From: an uncultured Allorhizobium sp.
GTDB lineage: Bacteria; Pseudomonadota; Alphaproteobacteria; Rhizobiales; Rhizobiaceae
DNA: 64,000 nucleotides
Reading direction: 5' to 3'
Assembly: GCA_958439205.1 (NCBI GenBank)
Contig: OY288189.1
Location: 2,309,001-2,373,000, forward strand
In this document: positions 9,290-17,698 of the stretch, one piece after another
Layout: each line of letters begins with the position of its first letter
Numbering within the stretch: position 1 is the stretch's first letter
Notes under the pieces: generated by a model
What the model was told of the DNA's origin: nothing
The model's database searches: none
What the model saw: the letters and a program-made list of their open reading frames with translations, nothing else
Translations under genes and position numbers: made by a program

Positions 9290-10119
9290 AAGCCAATCCT
9301 CTGGTAGATCTTTTCATCTCGGACAAACTCCCGGAAGCCATCGGCGTGTGCCGAAAAGCGTAGCGTTTCCTTCGAGCCGAGACCTAGAAAGCCGTTGCGT
9401 GGCAGCGCTTCGCTAAATAGACCGATGGCTCTGTCCTGTAAGTTCCGGTCAAAATAGATCATGACATTGCGGCACGAGACCAGTTGCATCTCGCCAAAGA
9501 CCTGGTCCGTTACGAGACTATGATCCGAGAACACGACATTCCGCCGCAGGCTCTTGTCGAGGATACAACGGTTGTAGCCCGTCGTGTAATAGTCAGACAA
9601 TGATCCCTTGCCGCCGGATTCACGATGGTTCTCTGTGAACAATCTGACCCGTTCGATGTCATAGATCCCGGTTTCCGCCTGGGCGAGGGCCTCTGGATTG
9701 ATATCCGTCGCATAAAAGAGGGTCCGCTCCTCAAGCCCCTCCTCGCGAAAAAGAATGACAAAGGAATAGAGCTCTTCGCCCGAACTGCATCCGGCAATCC
9801 AGATCTTCAAGGAGGGGTAAGTGCGAAGATGCGGAACGACCTTCTCCCGGATCGCCGCGAAGTAGGACGGGTCGCGAAACATCTCGCTGACCTGGACCGT
9901 AAGGAAGCGAAGCATGTCGTCAAGCATCTCGGGATGATGAAGGACGCGCTCCTGCATGGCTGAGATGGTCGCAAAGCCCAACTGTTCGCGTGCCTGGCGC
10001 AACCGCCGCCGGATCGACGACATGGCGTAGCTGCGAAAGTCATAGTGGTAGCGATGATAGAGCGCCTCCAGCAGCAGCCGGATCTCTATATCCTCCACCT
10101 TTTCGAACGTCTCCGTCAT
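9286..10119 (-). CDS. CheR-type protein-glutamate methyltransferase
   Basis: 277 residues: an N-terminal all-helical CheR domain with RRRLRQA, then the SAM-binding Rossmann domain with IWIAGCSSGEELYSF (motif I), ATDINPEAL and the SCRNVMIYFD segment typical of CheR. It transfers methyl groups to receptor glutamates. Start and stop overlap the neighbouring kinase and cheB genes by 4 bases each, so translation is coupled through the operon. Confidence 0.92.
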   Translation of the reverse strand: MTETFEKVEDIEIRLLLEALYHRYHYDFRSYAMSSIRRRLRQAREQLGFATISAMQERVLHHPEMLDDMLRFLTVQVSEMFRDPSYFAAIREKVVPHLRTYPSLKIWIAGCSSGEELYSFVILFREEGLEERTLFYATDINPEALAQAETGIYDIERVRLFTENHRESGGKGSLSDYYTTGYNRCILDKSLRRNVVFSDHSLVTDQVFGEMQLVSCRNVMIYFDRNLQDRAIGLFSEALPRNGFLGLGSKETLRFSAHADGFREFVRDEKIYQRIGL

Positions 10120-13100
10120 TGCGGCATCCAGACGCGCACGAGAGACAGAAGCTTTTCGACGTCAAGCGGCTTTGCCATATAGTCATTGGCGCCGGCTTCA
10201 ATGCAGCGTTTCTGATCGTCAGGCATTGCCTTGGCGGTCAACGTGATGATCGGCAACTTCTGCCATGCTGAGTTCTTGCGGATGTGGCGGGTTGCGGTGA
10301 GGCCATCCATGACCGGCATCATTACATCCATCAAAACCAGATCGATCCGCCCGTCTGGGTTGCTTATCGATTGCTCCAGTTTTTCCAGCGCCTCCTCGCC
10401 ATTTCTGGCGATATCGACTGTCACCCCGCGTGGCTCGAGAATGTTGGTCAGGGCATAGACGTTACGCACGTCGTCCTCGACGATCAGAATGCGGCGTCCT
10501 TCCAGCAGTTCGTCGCGCTTGCGCGCTTTGCGGATCATTTGCTGCTGCTCGTCCGGCAGCTCGGAGACGACCTGGTGCAGGAAGAGTGTAACCTCGTCGA
10601 GCAGCCGTTCCGGCGATTTTGCACCCTTGATGATGATCGATTTCGAGTGACGGCGAAGCCTCTGCTCTTCTTCGGACGAGAGAACTCGACCGGTGTAGAC
10701 GATGACGGGCGGGAAGGAATGCATGCCCGCTTCGCTCAACGTTTCCAGAAGCGTAAAGCCGGACGTATCTGGCAACGATAGATCCAGCACCATGCAGTCG
10801 AAGGTCTGTTCGGCCAGCAACGAGACGCATTCAGCCGCAGTCCCAGCCCCTACGGTTTCGACGTCATGAGATGACAAAAGTTTCGAGAGCGCGTCTCTTT
10901 GAACGGCATTGTCTTCAACGATCAATACGCGACGCAGCGTTTGCTCGGCCTTTGCGCCCAGGGACTCGATCATCGATACCAGGTGATCGCGTTGTACGGG
11001 CTTCAGCGCATAGCCGAAAGCGCCCAATGAGAGAGCCCGGTCGGAATAATCTTCGGCGGAAAGAATGTGGATCGGAATATGGCGCGTCCGCACGTCACGT
11101 TTCAGGCGGTCAAGCACCGAAAGGCCGGATTGGTCCGGAAGACCGACATCGAGCAAGATCGCGTTCGGCAGGTACTGATGGGCGAGTTCCAGGGCTTCTT
11201 GAGCGGTTCCGGCTACGAGCGCCTGGAACTTCAGCTCACGGGCGAGATCGCGTAGGATGAGTGCAAAGGATTGATCGTCCTCGACAATCAGCAGCTTGCG
11301 GGCCGTTGCCTCGGATGCTGCACGGTCGTCATCGACGATAGCGACTGCCTTCGGCTTTTGTGCAGTGATCTCTGCCTCCGTGCGGAAGACGGGTTCTGCA
11401 GCGGACGCAACTGGCGGGGCAAAATCCTGTTTCGGAGCCTGTACCAGCGCATTGTCGAACTCGGCCGGGATGATGACGGTGAACGTGCTGCCCTCGCCAA
11501 GCTGGCTTTGAAGCTGGAAGCGGCCTCCAAGCAAGCGCACGAGTTCGCGAGAAATCGACAGACCAAGCCCGGTGCCGCCGAACTTGCGGCTGATGGTGCT
11601 GTCCGCCTGATGGAAGGCTTCAAAGATGCGCTTTTGCTGCTCGTCCGCAATCCCGATGCCCGTGTCCTTGATCGAAAAGGCGACCTGACTGTCATCGCGA
11701 CAGCTAACAGTCAGCGAGACGCCGCCGTTTTCGGTGAACTTCAGCGCATTCGCCAAGAGGTTCTTGAGAACCTGCTCAAGGCGCTGAGGATCGGTCTGGA
11801 TGACTGCGGGCACGCCCGCCTCGACCGAGACGTCGAACTGCAGGCCCTTGTTGGTCGCAAGCGGTTCAAACATGTGGCGCAGTCCGCTGACGGTCCTCTC
11901 GATGGACACCGCTTCCGCATTGATCTCCACATGTCCTGCTTCGATCTTGGACAGGTCCAGGATGTCATTGATCAGGTTCAGCAGATCATTGCCCGATGAC
12001 TGGATGGTCTGGGCGAACTGGACCTGTTGGGCAGTCAGATTGCCTTCGGAATTGTCAGCCAGGAGTTTAGCAAGTATCAGCGACGAATTCAGCGGTGTCC
12101 GCAGCTCATGCGACATGTTCGCGAGGAAGTCTGATTTGTAGCGGCTGGCGAGTTCCACTTCCTTCGCCTTGGCCTCGATGGCGTCTTTCGACCGTTCAAG
12201 ATTGTCCCGCTGCCGCTCCAGTTCTTCCGCTTGCTCCTCGAGCTGCGAGTTGGTCTGTTCGAGTTCTGCCTGCTGCTGTTCCAGGCGGGTTTGTTGTTCG
12301 CGAAGTGCGCGTCCTTGTTCTTCCAGCTCCTCGTTCGAAACGCGCAGTTCTTCGCCCTGGACCTGCAGTTCCTCCGACTGACGCTGGGTCTCTTCCAAAA
12401 GAGCCTGGAGGCGGGTTCTGAATTCCGCCGAACGGATGGCGACGGCAATCAGCTCTGAGACCTGTTCAAGAAGCACCAGAGTCTGATCGCTGATCGGAGT
12501 AAGGAAACCGAGTTCGAAAACGCCTCTTATATCCCCTTCAACGATTGCAGGCGCCAAGGCGAGATAACGTGGCTTCTGCTGTCCAAGAGCCGAGCCAAAG
12601 TTGATGTAGCCATCCGGAACCTCGCCAACCGCAATCGGACGGTGATCCCGCAACACATGGCCGAACAGGCTGTCGTTTTGGCCAAAGCTTGTAGGCAGGA
12701 TGACGTCTGAAGGGACGCCGTGGACGGCCATGCGATGAAAGCGGCCAGCATTTTCGACATAAATGGCACCTGCAACGGCACCAAGATAGTTGGTGAGGAA
12801 GCCCAGGATGTTTTCGCCAAGTTTCCCGATTTGCTGCTCACCGCTGACGGATGCAGCCAGGCCCAATTGTGCATCACGGAGCCACTGTTCGCGCTTCTGC
12901 GCCAGAGTGGATTTTCTCACAAGTGCGGAGATCGCGAGGGTCAGGACTATGCCAAGCAGCCCCGAAGCCAGCGCGCTCGCCCAGGCGATAATGTAGGACG
13001 TCTCCATCTCGCTTAGGCGCTGGCTCCGCTCTTCACCAGCCTCATTGCGCAATTGGGAGATGACGTTACGGATGCCATCCATATCGCTGCGACCGCGGTC

Positions 13101-13562
13101 TGTTTTCACCAGAGCCAGTGCTTCGGCCTCTCCTCGAGTCTCGAAGACCTCCAGTGTTTGTGCCATCACTTCGAGTTTAGACGAGACAAACGCTCGGAGT
13201 TCCTCGACACTCCCACTTTCGCGCATCTCGGCTGTGGCAGCCGAGCTGATTGTGTCCATTCGGCTCTGAACCTGTGGGAGGGCACGGTGATAGGGGGAAA
13301 GATAGGTCTCCTCAGAGGTCAGGAGAAAGCCACGTAATCCCGTTTCTGCATCTTGTATGTCGATCAAAAGCAGGTCGAGTGCCACCACAAGACCGTGCGT
13401 TTGCGTCACTCTTGAATTGCTGTCTCGGACGTTTTGGACTGTGTAAATGGTTAGCACGGTGCTGATGACGAAAAAGAAGATCGCGGTCACTGCGCCGATA
13501 AGAGCGTTTCGCTCCAGACCCAGCATTTTGTTGCCTGTCAGTGCGGATGTTTTTCTGTGCAT
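10116..13562 (-). CDS. Membrane hybrid histidine kinase (CHASE3-GAF-HisKA-HATPase-REC-REC-REC)
   Basis: About 1148 residues. Two membrane segments flank a periplasmic CHASE3 domain containing the AETGLRGFLLTSEE signature. A cytoplasmic GAF domain and a long Glu/Gln-rich coiled coil follow (about 390-490). The H-box MSHELRTPLNSSL, N box NLLANALKFT and G boxes DTGIGIA and GTGLGLS complete the kinase. Three receivers end the protein (LIVEDD...LDVGLP, LIVEDN...LDLSLP, LIVEDD...MDVMMP). ATG 13562 follows GAGACC; a GTG at 13601 in the same frame is the alternative. First gene of the operon; it probably relays phosphate to several outputs. Confidence 0.88.
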   Translation of the reverse strand: MHRKTSALTGNKMLGLERNALIGAVTAIFFFVISTVLTIYTVQNVRDSNSRVTQTHGLVVALDLLLIDIQDAETGLRGFLLTSEETYLSPYHRALPQVQSRMDTISSAATAEMRESGSVEELRAFVSSKLEVMAQTLEVFETRGEAEALALVKTDRGRSDMDGIRNVISQLRNEAGEERSQRLSEMETSYIIAWASALASGLLGIVLTLAISALVRKSTLAQKREQWLRDAQLGLAASVSGEQQIGKLGENILGFLTNYLGAVAGAIYVENAGRFHRMAVHGVPSDVILPTSFGQNDSLFGHVLRDHRPIAVGEVPDGYINFGSALGQQKPRYLALAPAIVEGDIRGVFELGFLTPISDQTLVLLEQVSELIAVAIRSAEFRTRLQALLEETQRQSEELQVQGEELRVSNEELEEQGRALREQQTRLEQQQAELEQTNSQLEEQAEELERQRDNLERSKDAIEAKAKEVELASRYKSDFLANMSHELRTPLNSSLILAKLLADNSEGNLTAQQVQFAQTIQSSGNDLLNLINDILDLSKIEAGHVEINAEAVSIERTVSGLRHMFEPLATNKGLQFDVSVEAGVPAVIQTDPQRLEQVLKNLLANALKFTENGGVSLTVSCRDDSQVAFSIKDTGIGIADEQQKRIFEAFHQADSTISRKFGGTGLGLSISRELVRLLGGRFQLQSQLGEGSTFTVIIPAEFDNALVQAPKQDFAPPVASAAEPVFRTEAEITAQKPKAVAIVDDDRAASEATARKLLIVEDDQSFALILRDLARELKFQALVAGTAQEALELAHQYLPNAILLDVGLPDQSGLSVLDRLKRDVRTRHIPIHILSAEDYSDRALSLGAFGYALKPVQRDHLVSMIESLGAKAEQTLRRVLIVEDNAVQRDALSKLLSSHDVETVGAGTAAECVSLLAEQTFDCMVLDLSLPDTSGFTLLETLSEAGMHSFPPVIVYTGRVLSSEEEQRLRRHSKSIIIKGAKSPERLLDEVTLFLHQVVSELPDEQQQMIRKARKRDELLEGRRILIVEDDVRNVYALTNILEPRGVTVDIARNGEEALEKLEQSISNPDGRIDLVLMDVMMPVMDGLTATRHIRKNSAWQKLPIITLTAKAMPDDQKRCIEAGANDYMAKPLDVEKLLSLVRVWMPQ

Positions 13563-13749
13563 CAGAAGGTCTCTAAATATGCGGTCAGATGATGTTATCA
13601 CGTAAGAGTGACGGCGTCGGATACGGGAATTGGCTAGCGGGGTTGCAAAGCGTGTGGTTCCTGTGTCCCGCCCACTTCGCCGATCACGTCAACTTGAATA
13701 GGGTGCTAGGTAGCAATAATCTTATGAGGAAAGCAAGATTACGCTAAAA

Positions 13750-14607
13750 ATGGAACAAAATGAGTTGCTTGCCCTTCAGGGGTTGGCTCATTCGCCCCAA
13801 CGCCACGCCAGGAAGCTCAGCGGCTTCACAGTGGAGCATGTTCGCCCAGAATTGGGTGCTGCTTTCAGTTACGCCTGGACGAGCGACCTCCATTTTTGCG
13901 CCTACCATGACATTGTGCTGGAAGATGGGGGCATACGTGCAGGGGATGGATTGGAGGACAACCGCCGTGACCTCCGCCACACGCTGACATATGTCCCGCG
14001 GGGTGCACGCGTCACTGGCTGGTCCGAACTCCAAAGACGGAACAACTCGTTCACAGCTATCTATTTTGACCCGGCCGCTATCCGGCGAGAGCTGGACACT
14101 CGCTTCGCCGAACGTGTCGATGAGAAGGTTTATTACCGAAGTTACGAGGTCGCGGGATACCTGCGCCAATGGGCTAGTCTACTGCGGCGAGGCCATTCTG
14201 ATGCTCTGTACGAAGAAGCACTGGGCCTCATCACTATCTTGGCGATCCACAAAGCAACAATGCCGACATTGAGACAGCCGCCGCCCCTTGGCAGAGCGCC
14301 TCTGGCTCTTATCGACGAGTTTATCGAGGAGAACCTTGGCTCAGATCTCAGCCTGTCTAGCCTTGCTGAACTCGCGGGCCTTAGTCGGTTCCATTTCAGC
14401 AGGGCGTTCAAGGCGTCCACCGGAGAGACCCCATACCAGCACGTGCTCCGACGTCGAATGGAAAGGGCACGATTGCTCTTGGCCGCAGGAGAAATGCCCA
14501 TCGACGAAATCGCCAGCAGGCTGGGCTTTCAGGATAGCGCGTATTTCCAGAGGACTTTCAAATCATGGGTGGGAATGAGTGTGAAAGAGTTCAGGGACCG
14601 GACCTAG
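13750..14607 (+). CDS. AraC-family transcriptional regulator
   Basis: 285 residues. The N-terminal about 170 residues form a variable sensing domain; the C-terminal about 100 residues are a double helix-turn-helix of AraC/XylS type (SLAELAGLSRFHFSRAFKASTG, in two helices, and the second unit IDEIASRLGFQDSAYFQRTFK with a GMSVKEFR tail). It is transcribed divergently from the hybrid kinase across a 187-base gap. The ligand and targets are unknown; the N-terminus resembles members that sense aromatic or short-chain compounds only in general layout. Confidence 0.9.
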   Translation: MEQNELLALQGLAHSPQRHARKLSGFTVEHVRPELGAAFSYAWTSDLHFCAYHDIVLEDGGIRAGDGLEDNRRDLRHTLTYVPRGARVTGWSELQRRNNSFTAIYFDPAAIRRELDTRFAERVDEKVYYRSYEVAGYLRQWASLLRRGHSDALYEEALGLITILAIHKATMPTLRQPPPLGRAPLALIDEFIEENLGSDLSLSSLAELAGLSRFHFSRAFKASTGETPYQHVLRRRMERARLLLAAGEMPIDEIASRLGFQDSAYFQRTFKSWVGMSVKEFRDRT

Positions 14608-14833
14608 ATTGTCACTGAAGGCGTCACACGATTCGATAGATCGCCCAATACAGCAGATTATCTGTTTGCGGCTAGGCTATTGATGTTTGGTGCCAGCATC
14701 ACTGGAATGAGCAGGTTTTAACCATTGAGAAACATAATCCTAGATTGTGGGATCAATTCGATTGGGCACGAGTTAGCAAGGTTCACCGCTGCGAAACCTT
14801 TGGAAGTAAAGTTGATGACGGAAGGTATATGGA

Positions 14834-15205
14834 ATGACAGATAAGGCGGTCACTGTCATTGTTGTCGAGGACGAACCAATTGTGCGCATGGACATCGCAA
14901 TGTCTCTTCAGGACGAGGGCTTCAACGTGCTCGAAGCCTCAAATGCCGACGAAGCGATAGCACTTCTCAACGCGCATGCAGAGATTAGGCTCATGTTCAC
15001 GGACATCGACATGCCTGGCAGCATGGACGGCTTGAAGCTTGCCGAGGCGGTGCGGGACAGGTGGCCTCCCGTCAAGATCATCATTGCCTCTGGCCAGCGC
15101 GATTTGAACGATGAACGTCTTCCTGTCGAGGGAAAGTTTTTCAGCAAGCCTTACGACCACGGTCAGGTGGTCTTAGCCATCAGACAAATGCTTGTCGCCT
15201 CTTAG
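14834..15205 (+). CDS. Single-domain response regulator
   Basis: 123 residues, only a receiver domain. The acidic pair is in VVEDEPIVRMD, the phospho-acceptor Asp in FTDIDMPGSMDG, the Ser/Thr switch in IIASGQ, and the Lys in FFSKPYD. The FSKPY form is common among receivers paired with HWE kinases in Rhizobiales (FxxKPxD-like). The convergent HWE kinase at 15367-16455 is the obvious partner. It has no DNA-binding output and so acts as a phosphate shuttle or sink. Confidence 0.88.
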   Translation: MTDKAVTVIVVEDEPIVRMDIAMSLQDEGFNVLEASNADEAIALLNAHAEIRLMFTDIDMPGSMDGLKLAEAVRDRWPPVKIIIASGQRDLNDERLPVEGKFFSKPYDHGQVVLAIRQMLVAS

Positions 15206-15366
15206 GCGGAGGTCCCAATCATCAGCCGTCTAAGAAGCGTTTGTATCTCCAAGAATCCAGATCCGGCTTCACACCGGCAACGCCTTCGACCGAAAATGAC
15301 CATTCGCGTAGCGCTACCATCAAGTGACCTTGTGAGGGCCTGCAATGGTGGCTGTTGCTGTTTTTC

Positions 15367-16455
15367 CTAAAGCTCGCGAATGTCCTTTAGACTGCCTCGG
15401 AACGTGGCGACGAGGCCGCCCTGCAAATAGCGCTTCTCGGCATCGCCGTTTCCAAGCAAGCCGAGCTGGATGAGGCGGGATCCAAAGCCGCTTCGGACCG
15501 GCTCTGCAACGATAGGTCCGCCCGATTCCTTCCATGTTACGGTCAACGTTGGCTCTGGCGAATCTGTTTCGATCTCCCATGAGAGGTCCACGCGCCCGTC
15601 AGGAAGAGACAGTGAACCATACTTCGCAGCATTGGTGGCGAGCTCGTGCAGCAGCATCGACATCGAGAGCGTCGCTCTCGGTCCAAGGTCCAGTTCAGGA
15701 CCGTCCGCGTGGATCCTGCCAGCATCGTCATGCAGGTCTAGTAACAGGCGAACCACGCGTCCGAGTGGGGCGGCTGTCCAGTTCTCCTGTAAAAGCTGAT
15801 CGTGCGCCAGATCGAGTGCAGATATTCGGCGCTGAAATGCTTGTACCGCTTCTCTGTCAACGACCTTTTTGAGCGTTTGATTAGCGATCGCCTGGACCAT
15901 CGAGAGCGTATTCTTCATCCGGTGCGAGATCTCCTTGTTTAGGAGATCCTGGCGGGCCTGCGCTGCTTCACGTTCGCGCAAAAGCTGCCGCAGCTCAAGC
16001 TGCCGCATGACCTGACGCGCGAGAACGCGTAGTGCGCTTTCCTGTAGCGGAGAGAGAGATCTCGGTTTGTAGTCCAAGACGCAGACAGTTCCGATAGCAT
16101 GGCCAGCGTCCGTCTTCAGCAAGGCGCCGGCGTAAAACCTCAGATTTGGCGCATTGGTGACGAGTGGATTGCATGCGAAGCGCTCATCCTTCGTGGCATC
16201 CGGCACAATCAGGAATTCTTCCTCTAGTATCGCTTTTGCACAAAAAGAAGAATCGATTGGTGTTTCCCGTACCCCGAGGCCGACCTCCGCTTTGAAAAAC
16301 TGTCGATTTCTGCCGATCAAGTTGACGACCGCGATCGGTGTTTCGCAGATCTGAGAAGCGAGTTCCGCGATGTCGTCAAAATCGCGCTCACGCGGAGTGT
16401 CGAGCACATTGTAGGCTTCGAGAGCCTCAACTCGATCTGCTTCTCGATTATGCAT
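15367..16455 (-). CDS. GAF-domain HWE-family sensor histidine kinase
   Basis: 362 residues from ATG 16455 (MHNREADRVEALE); the open frame extends to 16713 but the extra N-terminus has no family-like sequence. A GAF domain (about 20-160) with the light- or redox-sensor-like layout of soluble kinases is followed by an HWE/HisKA_2 module: phospho-His in EISHRMKNTLSMV, N box HELATNAAKYG, the WxE motif in VTWKESGGP, and the G box GFGSRLI. No membrane segment. Probably partners the adjacent single-domain receiver, which it faces tail to tail. Confidence 0.87.
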   Translation of the reverse strand: MHNREADRVEALEAYNVLDTPRERDFDDIAELASQICETPIAVVNLIGRNRQFFKAEVGLGVRETPIDSSFCAKAILEEEFLIVPDATKDERFACNPLVTNAPNLRFYAGALLKTDAGHAIGTVCVLDYKPRSLSPLQESALRVLARQVMRQLELRQLLREREAAQARQDLLNKEISHRMKNTLSMVQAIANQTLKKVVDREAVQAFQRRISALDLAHDQLLQENWTAAPLGRVVRLLLDLHDDAGRIHADGPELDLGPRATLSMSMLLHELATNAAKYGSLSLPDGRVDLSWEIETDSPEPTLTVTWKESGGPIVAEPVRSGFGSRLIQLGLLGNGDAEKRYLQGGLVATFRGSLKDIREL

Positions 16456-16769
16456 GGTTACACGTCCAGACCCGATGTACTCAAACGAACCATGAGTGCC
16501 ACCTCTCCCATCTAGATGCAATCGGCACGTATCAACGCTTACCGGTGAGACCTTTCGACTAGCCGTTGCCGAAAGTGGGCGTAGGCCATCTGGCTCAAAA
16601 GTGGTACGCGCCGAATGGTATGGCACTTCTGTGGCTGAGGGGCCGTTCTCGCCGGTATCTTGGCGAGGAAACGTCGAGATCACCCCCATTCTTATGGGCT
16701 GCAAAGCGATCATGCAGCACAGGTAGCGTACTGTGCCCTTTCGGCCCCATCATCTAATCCGAAGTTGGG

Positions 16770-16806
16770 CGTTCTCCTTGTGGCCAATGGTGGCCATAGG
16801 AGAACG
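16770..16806. repeat. Near-perfect inverted repeat upstream of the solo recombinase
   Basis: Left arm CGTTCTCCTTGTGGCC and right arm GGCCATAGGAGAACG are complementary apart from a one-base difference in spacing; the loop is six bases. The repeat ends 3 bases before the recombinase start codon, so it overlaps the ribosome site. It could be a recombination core, an autoregulatory operator or a translation-blocking hairpin. Confidence 0.7.
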
Positions 16807-16809
16807 AAT

Positions 16810-17442
16810 ATGGGTATCTCACAATATGATCCTGGCACACTGGGTCGACCGGCTTGGAACGCGGGCAAGCAAGTTGGCGTCAAGAAGCCTCTAAAGCAGC
16901 GCCAAATCTGGGCAGTCCGCTTTTTCCTCGACCGTGAAGGAAGGATACGAGATCGGGCGCTTTTCGATCTTGCCATCGACAGCAAGCTCCGCGGCTGCGA
17001 TCTGGTTAAGCTGAAAATCGGGACACTCGTCACCGGCCACGACATTCGAACTCGGGCAATGGTCGTCCAGCAGAAGACTGGACGACCCGTGCAGTTCGAA
17101 ATTACGACTGAGGTCAGAGCTAGTCTGCTTGCCTGGCTTCAACGAAGGGGAGGAGCAGTCGATGACTATGCCTTTCCCAGTCGCGTCGGCCACGCTAATC
17201 ATCTCAGCACTCGGCAGTACGCCCGACTGGTCGATGAGTGGGTGACGGCGATTGGGCTTCGTCGGAAAGACTACGGTACGCATTCCCTGCGGCGAACGAA
17301 GGCTGCTATGATCTACAAGGCCACGGGTAACCTTCGAGCGATCCAGATCCTGCTTGGCCATACGAAGATCGAGAACACAGTCAGGTATCTCGGCGTCGAT
17401 ATTGAGGATGCACTGGAACTGGCCGAGCGGACTGAAATCTGA
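16810..17442 (+). CDS. Solo short tyrosine recombinase/integrase
   Basis: 210 residues, mostly a catalytic domain with only a short N-terminal arm. Tyrosine-recombinase residues are visible: Arg I in KLRGCDLVKLK, the Lys strand around QQKTGRP, HSLRRTKA (His-x-x-Arg), LLGHTKIENTVRY with the second His and the nucleophilic Tyr. The ATG at 16810 directly follows the inverted repeat; the open frame starts earlier at 16660, but that region lacks family sequence. Short recombinases of this kind are widespread and multicopy in Rhizobiales and Methylobacterium with no known host element. Palindromes flank it on both sides. Confidence 0.85.
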   Translation: MGISQYDPGTLGRPAWNAGKQVGVKKPLKQRQIWAVRFFLDREGRIRDRALFDLAIDSKLRGCDLVKLKIGTLVTGHDIRTRAMVVQQKTGRPVQFEITTEVRASLLAWLQRRGGAVDDYAFPSRVGHANHLSTRQYARLVDEWVTAIGLRRKDYGTHSLRRTKAAMIYKATGNLRAIQILLGHTKIENTVRYLGVDIEDALELAERTEI

Positions 17443-17483
17443 ATGGCGTCCCTGAGTTCTGGCTGAAGGCTGTGCTTGAGGAC

Positions 17484-17532
17484 ACAGACGTCTGTTGTCC
17501 GCTTCTGTTCTCGGTGCAATAGAAGCGGACAA
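17484..17532. repeat. Nested palindromes downstream of the solo recombinase
   Basis: ACAGACGTCTGT (17484-17495) is a perfect 12-base palindrome. It is followed at once by a perfect 12-bp inverted repeat, TTGTCCGCTTCT (17495-17506) and AGAAGCGGACAA (17521-17532), with a 14-base loop. There is no T tract, so it is unlikely to be only a terminator. It may be a site acted on by the adjacent recombinase. Confidence 0.65.
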
Positions 17533-17698
17533 TCCGCTTACGGCCCCATTACAGCCGCCAAACCCGAAGCAGTGTATGTCTCCTACGAAGGCGCAAAGCT
17601 ACAGTATCCTTCGTTTGAAGGGGGACCGAACCGTCGATCCGGGAGCACAAGGTCGATCGATTGCGAGGTCTCGAGTACACTTGCGAGCCCGAGATATC

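Noticed and set aside
16456..16713. 86-codon N-terminal extension of the HWE kinase
   Set aside because: No family-like sequence before MHNREAD; the extension is likely non-coding.
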